Part shown: piece by piece, positions 32,312 through 38,174 of the stretch | Numbering within the stretch: the first letter of the stretch is position 1 | How the letters are laid out: every line of letters begins with the position of its first letter | NCBI GenBank assembly: GCA_043775015.1 | Contig: JAYVSV010000102.1 | Coordinates: 1 to 38,174, forward strand | Reading direction: 5' to 3' | DNA length: 38,174 nucleotides | Source: CANJXF01 sp043775015 | GTDB lineage: Bacteria; Verrucomicrobiota; Verrucomicrobiia; Limisphaerales; CANJXF01 | Program-made: the position numbers and the translations under genes | The notes under the pieces: generated by a model | Databases searched by the model: none | Told to the model about the DNA's origin: nothing | The model's input: only the letters and a program-made list of their open reading frames with translations

Positions 32312-33631
32312 GTGAATGTAACGGTAGAAAATTTGGCCCCGTGCAAAAAATTATTGCGGGTGGAACTCGAAGCTCAACAGGTCGATAGCGCCTTTGAGGA
32401 GATGACGAAAAATTATCAGCGCCAGGCGGCGTTGCCCGGTTTTCGTCCCGGCAAAGCACCAAAGGAAATGGTTGCCAAACGTTACGAAGCCGACATCCAG
32501 GACGAGGTTAAAAAGAAGCTGATTCCGGACGCGTATCGCCAGGCGGTGAAGGAACAGAAACTCGACGTCGTGGGCTATCCCGACATCGAAGAAATTCAAT
32601 TTGGCAAAGGTCAATCGCTCCAGTTCGCCGCCACGATCGAGACCGCGCCGGAATTTGAAATGCCCGATTACAAAGGGCTTGCCGCCAAACGCGAAAAAGG
32701 CGAAGTCAGCGATGAAGATGTCGAGAAGGCGATCAATCTGTTGCGCGATCGGCAAACCGATTTCAAGACCGTCACCCGCGAACTCAAAGAAGGCGATGTC
32801 GCTGTGGTGAATTTCAACGGCACCACCGATGGCAAGCCGATCACCGACACGGCTCCGGCGGCACGTGGCTTGACGGAACAAAAGAATTTCTGGGTCAACG
32901 TGGAAAAGACCTCGTTCATTCCCGGCTTTGCCGATCAGTTGATTGGCGCGAAAGCGGGCGACAAACGAGCGGTGAATGTTGATTTTCCAGCGGATTTTGT
33001 CACGCCACAACTCCAGGGCAAAAAAGGAGTTTATGAAGTTGAGATCGTGGAAGTGAAGGAGAAGCAGTTGCCCGAATTGAACGACGAATTTGCCAAAAGT
33101 TTTGGGGCGGAGAACCTCGATAAATTACGGGAAGGCGTACGCACTGATCTGGCCAACGAATTGAAATACAAACAGGAACGCAGCGTGCGCGGACAGATCG
33201 TGGAGGGTTTGCTGGCCCGTGTGCAATGCGAGTTGCCGGAGTCGGTGGTCGTGCAGGAAACGCGCAACGTCGTTTACAACATCGTCAGCGAAAATCAAAA
33301 GCGCGGCATTTCGAAGGAAACGATTGACCAGCAGAAGAACGAGATTTTCAACTCGGCCAGCGCGACCGCCAAAGATCGCGTGAAGGCGTCGTTCCTCTTT
33401 CAGAAAATTGCCGAGAAGGAATCGATCAAGGTCGAGCAAAACGAAGTGCTGCAACGAATCCAACAGCTCGCCGCAAATTACCAGATGGCTCCGGAGAAAT
33501 TCGTGAAGGAATTGCAGAAGCGCAATGGCATCCCGGAAATCGTCGAGCAACTTCAGGCTGAAAAAGTCATCGATTTCCTCGTGCAAAACGCAAGTGTCGA
33601 AGAAGTCGCTCCCGCACCAACGCCGACGTAA
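32312..33631 (+). CDS. tig: trigger factor, ribosome-associated chaperone/PPIase
   Basis: The 439-residue chaperone binds ribosomal protein L23 near the exit tunnel and shields nascent chains. The N-terminal ribosome-binding domain has the signature PGFRPGKAPKEMV at about residues 44-56 (canonical GFRxGKxP). The FKBP-type PPIase domain is around 150-245 (EGDVAVVNFNGTTDGKPITD, FIPGFADQLIGAKAGDKRAV), and the helical C-terminal arms follow, ending in a Pro/Ala tail. GTG 32312 is chosen because AGGAAAGG lies 7 bases upstream and it gives the usual MNVTVENL start. The common downstream clpP is absent. A clear terminator follows. Confidence 0.95.
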   Translation: MNVTVENLAPCKKLLRVELEAQQVDSAFEEMTKNYQRQAALPGFRPGKAPKEMVAKRYEADIQDEVKKKLIPDAYRQAVKEQKLDVVGYPDIEEIQFGKGQSLQFAATIETAPEFEMPDYKGLAAKREKGEVSDEDVEKAINLLRDRQTDFKTVTRELKEGDVAVVNFNGTTDGKPITDTAPAARGLTEQKNFWVNVEKTSFIPGFADQLIGAKAGDKRAVNVDFPADFVTPQLQGKKGVYEVEIVEVKEKQLPELNDEFAKSFGAENLDKLREGVRTDLANELKYKQERSVRGQIVEGLLARVQCELPESVVVQETRNVVYNIVSENQKRGISKETIDQQKNEIFNSASATAKDRVKASFLFQKIAEKESIKVEQNEVLQRIQQLAANYQMAPEKFVKELQKRNGIPEIVEQLQAEKVIDFLVQNASVEEVAPAPTPT

Positions 33632-33648
33632 ACAGTTTTTTTACCAGA

Positions 33649-33679
33649 GGCCGCTCCAATTGGGGCGGCCTTTTTTTTT
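33649..33679 (+). terminator. intrinsic terminator of tig
   Basis: A GGCCGCTCC/GGGGCGGCC stem (one wobble pair) with a short AATT loop is followed directly by nine T residues, 17 bp after the tig stop. Confidence 0.9.
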
Positions 33680-33753
33680 GGTTCTGCGAACTCGTGATTC
33701 AGCTAGAGCGGTTTAACCCGAACTCCGAAATAACGTGCGCGTCAAGTTGTGTC

Positions 33754-33850
33754 GGAGCGGGGCGTTGACGCCGCTTTAAGTTGGAATGTTTTTGTGCGCG
33801 CGCAACCCCACTTGATGGTCGGCGATGAAGCGGCGTCAACGCCGCGCTCC
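33754..33850. repeat. inner palindrome 1 of the composite
   Basis: The 23-bp arms 33754-33776 and 33828-33850 match at 22 of 23 positions, built on GGCGTTGACGCCGCTT, around a 51-nt loop. The arm itself contains the smaller palindrome GGCGTtgACGCC. Confidence 0.9.
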
Positions 33851-33920
33851 ATTCCAGATCCCGCATTTCAACCTCGGAGTTCGGGTTTAATTAAAACTAT
33901 GGCCGTTCACATGGCTTGGA

Positions 33921-34023
33921 CAGCGGCTGTGTCGGAGACCAGCCGCAGCGCGCGACCAGTTCGGATGGCTTTGAAATGGAGTGACCGCTGCGGCTGGTTC
34001 CGCTGCGCGGAACACAGCCGCTG
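33921..34023. repeat. inner palindrome 2 of the composite
   Basis: The left arm 33921-33950 and right arm 33986-34023 pair through CAGCGGCTGTGT (12 bp) and ACCAGCCGCAGCG (13 bp). Between these two blocks the right arm carries an extra small hairpin (TCCGCtgcGCGGA) in place of CGGAG on the left. Confidence 0.85.
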
Positions 34024-34094
34024 CCCGGGGATTGGGAAATTACGGCCACAGTTTTATTTAATCCGCTCTAAATGACTCGCCGAGGTGATGGCGC

Positions 34095-36047
34095 CTACTG
34101 CGTTCTCCCGAATTTTTTCTCCAGCTCGCGATAATTCATTTCGATCAGCGTCGGACGTCCATGCGGACAGGTGTAGGGCATGGTGCAATGGCGGAGGTCG
34201 TCAACGAGATTTTCCAATTCCTCGCGCGCCAATGGATCATTCGCTTTGACGGCGTGGCGGCAAACGGTTTTCGCAACCGTGTGTTCGCCCAGGCGCAGTG
34301 CATTGACGCTTTGCCCGGCCGCTTTTAATTCATCGATCAGTTCCAGAACAAAGCGACGCGGCTCAGAAACTTTGACGAATGGAGGCAGGGCATCGAGGAG
34401 AAAGGTGCGCTCGCCAAATTCGCTCAGACCCACACCGAGCCGCGTGAGCGATGGCAGTTGTTGGCGCAGGAAATTGCCGTCCTTGGCCGACAACTCAATC
34501 GTTTCCGGCAGAAGCAAGCGTTGCGACATGGCGTTGCCTTGCTCTTCAAGCCGCCGCAACATTTGTTCAAATAAAATGCGTTCGTGCGCCGCGTGTTGGT
34601 CGAGCAAAACCAAACCGCGATCGGATTCGAGCACGACGTAAAGTTTTCCCACCACGCCAACCAAGCGTAACGGGACGCGCAGCAACGGGACGGGATCGGT
34701 GGAAGTTTTTGGTTCTGAGTTTTGAGTTTTGAGTTGAGCCGCCGCGTCGGAATGCGAAAGCGGTTCGGCCGTCGGCCAGTTCGGCAACGGCTTGGAAAGT
34801 TTTGGAAAATTGGGCAGCTCCGCCGGCCTTTCCAGCGGCTTGGGAACTGGCGGCGAGGTTAGTTCCAACGGAGGAGCGGGCGTTTGGCGCCCAAGAAAAA
34901 TTGTTCCGGCGCTCGGTGCGATTGCTGTCTCTGTGGTGGAATTCTGCTGCGTCGTTTCAGGAGGCGAATGAAACTTCAACAACGTTTCGCGCACGGCTTG
35001 CGCGACGAGTTGCCGGACGGTCCGTTCGCGATGGAATTTCACTTCGCGTTTGGAAGGATGAATGTTCACGTCCACTTCCGCCGGATCAATTTCCAGGAAC
35101 AAACAGCAGACCGGATAACGGCCCTTCATCAAGGCGGTGTGATAGCCTTCGAGCAGCGCGAAATTTAATCCACGATTTTCGACCGGACGACGGTTCACGA
35201 AAACGTGCTGGTCTTCGCGCGTCGAGCGGGCCACGCCCGGCGCGCCGATGAAACCCCAGAGATGAAATTTGGCATTTCGAGTTTCCGAGGACGACGTTTC
35301 AGAATCAGAATTGTCTTCGGTCGAAAGAAGTTCGCTGGAAAAATTCACGGCCAACAATTTCAATTCGCCTCCGAGCAAGGCGCGCATTCGCTCGCGCAGC
35401 GCGTGGCTGCGGGATTCGTGATGCCCTTCAACCTTCGCGGCGGGCAACTGCCACACGACCCGGGTGTCCTTCAAGAAAGTGAACGCGACCTCCGGATAAG
35501 CAAACGCAGCAAGCGTGAGATAATGTTGGATGTGCGCCGATTCCGTTTCTTCGCTGCGCAAAAATTTCCGTCGCGCGGGCAGATTGAAAAAAAGTTGCCG
35601 CACTTCGATGCTGGTTCCGGTTGCGCTGCCGGCTGCTTTGACTTCGAGAATTTTTCCACCGTTGATGATGACTTGTGTTCCGTCGGGCGCATCGCTTTCA
35701 CGCTCGCGCGTGGTCACGGTGAAGCGGCTCACACTGGCAATGCTTGGCAATGCTTCTCCGCGAAAACCCATGGTCGATATCGCGCTTAAATCTTCCGCCT
35801 GGCGAATCTTGCTCGTGGCATGTCGTTCGAGACAAAGTAACGCGTCATCTTTGCTCATGCCGAATCCGTCATCGGTCACACGAATCAAACTCCGCCCGCC
35901 CGCCTGGATTTCCACGATGACGCGCGTCGCCCTGGCATCGAGCGCGTTTTCCACGAGCTCCTTCACGACGCTGGCGGGACGCTCCACCACTTCGCCGGCG
36001 GCAATTTGGTTGGCAACGTGTTCAGGGAGTAAGCGAATCCGATTCAC
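34095..36047 (-). CDS. mutL: DNA mismatch repair protein MutL, endonuclease type
   Basis: The 650-residue protein has the GHKL ATPase domain at the N-terminus: IAAGEVVERPASVVKELVEN, LIRVTDDGFGM, ATSKI and TMGFRGEALPSI. A Pro-rich linker (about residues 370-450) leads to the dimerisation domain. The C-terminus carries DQHAAHERILFE, matching the metal-binding DQHA(x)2E(x)4E pattern, plus VCRHAVKA and CPHGRP motifs, as in MutL proteins that nick DNA (unlike E. coli). It starts at GTG 36047, 8 bp after the histidine-kinase stop, so they are likely co-transcribed. mutS is not in the window. The linker includes a stretch encoded by a short tandem repeat. Confidence 0.96.
   Translation of the reverse strand: MNRIRLLPEHVANQIAAGEVVERPASVVKELVENALDARATRVIVEIQAGGRSLIRVTDDGFGMSKDDALLCLERHATSKIRQAEDLSAISTMGFRGEALPSIASVSRFTVTTRERESDAPDGTQVIINGGKILEVKAAGSATGTSIEVRQLFFNLPARRKFLRSEETESAHIQHYLTLAAFAYPEVAFTFLKDTRVVWQLPAAKVEGHHESRSHALRERMRALLGGELKLLAVNFSSELLSTEDNSDSETSSSETRNAKFHLWGFIGAPGVARSTREDQHVFVNRRPVENRGLNFALLEGYHTALMKGRYPVCCLFLEIDPAEVDVNIHPSKREVKFHRERTVRQLVAQAVRETLLKFHSPPETTQQNSTTETAIAPSAGTIFLGRQTPAPPLELTSPPVPKPLERPAELPNFPKLSKPLPNWPTAEPLSHSDAAAQLKTQNSEPKTSTDPVPLLRVPLRLVGVVGKLYVVLESDRGLVLLDQHAAHERILFEQMLRRLEEQGNAMSQRLLLPETIELSAKDGNFLRQQLPSLTRLGVGLSEFGERTFLLDALPPFVKVSEPRRFVLELIDELKAAGQSVNALRLGEHTVAKTVCRHAVKANDPLAREELENLVDDLRHCTMPYTCPHGRPTLIEMNYRELEKKFGRTQ
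34717..34735. repeat. short tandem repeat in the MutL linker
   Basis: GAGTTTT is repeated (GAGTTTTGAGTTTTGAGTT), encoding the QLKTQNSEPKT part of the disordered linker. The wording is like a dispersed intergenic repeat and is AT-rich compared with the gene around it. Confidence 0.6.
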
Positions 36048-36055
36048 GATTAAAA

Positions 36056-37153
36056 TTAAGGAAGAGGCAAAGTGAAACCAAGGATGGCGCCGCGCTCTGG
36101 CTCGCTCCGTGTATAAATACGCCCGCCATGATCCTCAACAATTCGTTTACAGATCGAAAGACCAAGCCCGGTGCCGCGTGGCTTTCCGTGCGTGGCGAAC
36201 GCATCGAACAGCGTGTCGATGATTTCCGGAGAAATTCCCGCCCCGCTGTCTTCAATCTCCGTGACCAGCGTCTTTTGCTCTTGGGCAAAGCGAAGGAAAA
36301 TCGTGCCGCCATCGGGCAGCATGTCGATCGCGTTCAGAATCAGGTTATGAAAAACGCGGGTCAACCGCGGTGGATTGATTAATAGCGCCAGTTCAGGGGG
36401 ATCATTTTCAAATTTCAGCAGCACCGATTTGGCTTTGGCGTTTGGCTGTAATTCTTCGACAACGCTTTGAACGAACGGCGCGAAATCTGTTTCCACCAAA
36501 ACCATGTCCGGTTGTGAACCGCGCGCATATTCCAGCACTTCGTCGAGCATTCCGCCGATGCGCTTGACTTGTTTGGCGATGCGGTCCCGCGCCGTGCGGC
36601 GTGTGTCAACGCTGGCGTTTTCTGCTGCGGCGATTTCGGAAGCGAGACCAATAATGTTCAACGGATTTTTTAAATCGTGAACGATTGAACTGGCAAACCG
36701 TCCGAGCAACGACAGGCGTTCGGCCTGCAATATTTCGCGCACGTATTGCGAATTGAAAGCGCGCAGTCGCTGGCTCAACTCGCGCACGAAAAACGAGGAG
36801 AGACGCGGAATACCTTCCAGCATGAGCAACAGATCGTCTCGCGAAATAAAATAGACGATGGTCTCGGTTTCAGTCGTGGCGGAGGCGGAGCGGGGGTTTT
36901 CATCGAGCAGGGCCATTTCTCCAAAAAGATCTCCCGGCTTGAGCCGGGTCAGCACGATCTGATCCGATTGATTGAGCACGACCGATATTTGCACCAACCC
37001 GCTCTTGAGAATGTACATTCCGTTGCCGGGGTCGCCCTCTTTAAAAATTTTTTCTCCCGCAGCCAGGGTGAATTCACGCGTCACCGAGCGAACGTGCGAA
37101 AGCTCCTGTTCGTTCAGGTTTTTGAATACCGGGCACGCTTCGAGCAGAATCAC
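36056..37153 (-). CDS. cyclic-nucleotide-binding-domain sensor histidine kinase
   Basis: The 365-residue soluble protein begins with a cNMP-binding/CRP-like domain (residues about 1-125: FKEGDPGNGMYILKSGLVQI, GDLFGEMALLDENPRSASA), in which the FGEMALLDENPRSAS cassette resembles a working phosphate-binding loop. A short helix leads to the HisKA domain with H159 in SSIVHDLKNPLNI, then the ATPase domain: N-box FHNLILNAIDML, EDSGAGISPEI and GTGLGLSICKRIV. There is no transmembrane segment and no receiver domain or adjacent response regulator. The start is GTG 37153. It is 8 bp upstream of mutL on the same strand. The ligand may be cAMP or cGMP (inference). Confidence 0.88.
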   Translation of the reverse strand: MILLEACPVFKNLNEQELSHVRSVTREFTLAAGEKIFKEGDPGNGMYILKSGLVQISVVLNQSDQIVLTRLKPGDLFGEMALLDENPRSASATTETETIVYFISRDDLLLMLEGIPRLSSFFVRELSQRLRAFNSQYVREILQAERLSLLGRFASSIVHDLKNPLNIIGLASEIAAAENASVDTRRTARDRIAKQVKRIGGMLDEVLEYARGSQPDMVLVETDFAPFVQSVVEELQPNAKAKSVLLKFENDPPELALLINPPRLTRVFHNLILNAIDMLPDGGTIFLRFAQEQKTLVTEIEDSGAGISPEIIDTLFDAFATHGKPRGTGLGLSICKRIVEDHGGRIYTRSEPERGAILGFTLPLP

Positions 37154-37281
37154 AAATCCATGTTAGAGCTAAAAAAAAATCACGTAAAGGAGAGAGGTGA
37201 ATTTTGGTTGGCGCGCCGCGTCAATTATCTTGCCAGCGCGAAATAAATGGCGATGGTTTAATCGTTCTTAAAAAAGGTTGT

Positions 37282-38025
37282 ATGACTGGATTGGATTTCC
37301 AAAAAAAGGCCCGGGGCCTGAATGCGTTCACTCTCATTGAACTACTCGTAGTCATTGCGATCATCGCGATTCTCGCCGCACTTTTGTTGCCGGGATTGGC
37401 GAAGGCGAAACAGAGCGCGCACCGCATCAAGTGTGTCAGCAATTTAAAACAGCTTGGGACCGCCATTGAGATGTACACCAGCGACCACGACGACCGCCTG
37501 CCCGGTCCGGTCTGGCAGGGATTTTACGACACCTATTACAACGACGGCAGCAAGGACGCCCGGATACGGCTGCCGTTTTACATCGCGACCTATCTCGGAT
37601 TGTCTGCGCCGACTCCGGAAGTGCGGCGTTTGCAATTAGCGATCTGCCCGGCGGCAGAACGCGCCTGGACCGCAGCCGGCTCCGGCACCCCGTTGAATTC
37701 CTTGCGCCAACCGTTGAGTTATCTCGTCAGCGTGGAAGTGCAAAATAAAACCAATGACGTGATCTCGCGCCCGTTTGGCTATCCGTATGGAAGTCTTCCC
37801 AGCGGAGCTTCGGGGCTGGATGAATTACCAAAACGCGTTCGAGAAATTCGTAATCCATCTGCAACCTGGGCATTAGTTGACGCCGATCAACTCAACGCAG
37901 TCAGCCTGGCCGCTTATTATCCTTTTTTGCCGAAGGATCGCGCGCACGGCAAAGTTCGCAATCAACTCTTCTTTGATTGGCACGTCACCACCACGAAGGT
38001 CGATGCTCAGGAAAAGGTGCAGTAG
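37282..38025 (+). CDS. type II secretion-like pseudopilin (prepilin N-terminal methylation domain)
   Basis: The 247-residue protein has the prepilin motif: basic leader, then AFTLIELLVVIAIIAILAAL with Glu at mature position +5 of the processing site. The rest is a pilin-like domain with SNLKQLGTAIEMYTSDHDDRLPG and ends with HGKVRNQLFFDWHV, close to the H-x-G-x-x-N-x-x-F-x-D-G-H motif of the large secreted pseudopilin families of Planctomycetes and Verrucomicrobia (Trp replaces the usual Gly). These are cleaved by prepilin peptidase and lie in the inner membrane. The start is ATG 37282, with AAAAAGG just upstream; it is divergent from the histidine kinase. Confidence 0.85.
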   Translation: MTGLDFQKKARGLNAFTLIELLVVIAIIAILAALLLPGLAKAKQSAHRIKCVSNLKQLGTAIEMYTSDHDDRLPGPVWQGFYDTYYNDGSKDARIRLPFYIATYLGLSAPTPEVRRLQLAICPAAERAWTAAGSGTPLNSLRQPLSYLVSVEVQNKTNDVISRPFGYPYGSLPSGASGLDELPKRVREIRNPSATWALVDADQLNAVSLAAYYPFLPKDRAHGKVRNQLFFDWHVTTTKVDAQEKVQ

Positions 38026-38073
38026 CTCGAACCGAACAGATCAGTTTGCTCCGTGCGCAGCGAAAGATGTTTG

Positions 38074-38088
38074 AACCCGAATTCCGAA
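38074..38088. repeat. terminal motif of a palindromic element, rest beyond window
   Basis: AACCCGAATTCCGAA differs by one base from the terminal repeat AACCCGAACTCCGAA at 33715-33729. It is followed by GTAGCGGCGGGCGTCC and probably opens another element that extends past the right edge. Confidence 0.5.
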
Positions 38089-38174
38089 GTAGCGGCGGGC
38101 GTCCTCGCCAGTAGTGTTCGGCCAATGGTGTGCTGCGTGGCTATTGGAGGAGGCATTGGAAATTTCAGCGGAGT

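Larger units (their letters stand above)
33704..34070. repeat. nested composite palindrome (outer TAGAGCGG inverted repeats)
   Basis: The gap between tig and mutL is filled by a layered structure. Outer 13-bp inverted repeats are TAGAGCGGTTTAA (33704-33716) and its near-complement at 34058-34070 (12 of 13). Inside lie two adjacent elements, each with its own terminal inverted repeats: AACCCGAACTCCGA at 33715-33728 and inverted at 33874-33887, and a 17-bp pair at 33889-33905 and 34043-34059 (15 of 17). Each holds a further palindrome, listed separately. No coding potential is evident. Confidence 0.85.

Noticed and set aside
1..38174. CRISPR array
   Set aside because: The repeats are inverted pairs or scattered words; no series of direct repeats with regular spacers was seen.
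1..38174. Insertion sequence, RAYT transposase or integrase
   Set aside because: No ORF with transposase or integrase motifs is present, so whatever moves the palindromes must be encoded elsewhere.

Overview
Organism. The window looks like chromosomal DNA of a Verrucomicrobiota bacterium, probably of the Pedosphaera/Limisphaerales type (inference). The signs are a type II pseudopilin-like protein with a C-terminal His/Asn/Phe/Asp/Trp-His signature, a secreted autotransporter-strand-repeat protein with a P-domain and a C-terminal Ig-like tail ending in FYRLRKP, many secreted sugar-active proteins, and a very high load of palindromic and dispersed repeats. No rRNA, tRNA, CRISPR array, transposase or phage gene was found. 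Layout. 1-2263 (minus) is a defence remnant: a scar ORF that seems to join the start of HsdM to the end of HsdS, then an Abi_C protein, then a DUF262 protein running off the left edge. 2374-2786 is a mosaic of short dispersed repeats plus the tail of an AraC regulator. 2910-4905 (plus) is a thiamine cluster, thiH and thiS, with a RelE/ParE-type toxin-antitoxin pair between them; the last three genes are linked by GTGA overlaps. 5016-9964 holds an MscS channel, a half-size TauE/SafE protein (minus), a lipoprotein, a D-Ala-D-Ala carboxypeptidase and a HEAT-like membrane-anchored protein. 9947-14380 (minus) is a 1477-residue bifunctional glycogen debranching enzyme, followed upstream by a GH3 hexosaminidase and, divergently, a secreted dienelactone hydrolase. 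23956 down to 16803 (minus) is a tightly overlapped carbohydrate-use operon: HIBADH-type dehydrogenase, MFS permease, secreted beta-propeller glycosidase-like protein, Tat-exported Gfo/Idh/MocA oxidoreductase, a short signal-peptide ORF and a large secreted protein of unknown family. A fragment duplicated from the oxidoreductase lies at its far end. 24431-31963 carries the autotransporter-repeat protein, a sialidase/BNR protein, a decayed P-domain gene, an alkaline-phosphatase-superfamily enzyme and a RibD_C reductase. 32312-38025 has trigger factor, a histidine kinase-mutL pair and a pseudopilin. How it fits together. The operon at 16803-23956 reads as import and oxidation of a sugar or sugar acid released outside the cytoplasm. 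The debranching enzyme serves glycogen turnover, and nagZ and dacB serve cell-wall turnover. Most notable. At least seven long inverted repeats (arms 25-30 bp) lie inside open reading frames without breaking them: one each in thiH, the MFS permease, the propeller protein (inside its signal peptide) and the phosphatase, and three in the debranching enzyme. Near-identical arm sequences recur in unrelated genes. Similar long palindromes lie between genes, including a nested composite at 33704-34070. This looks like a lineage-specific family of mobile or amplifying palindromic elements that is tolerated as in-frame peptide insertions.
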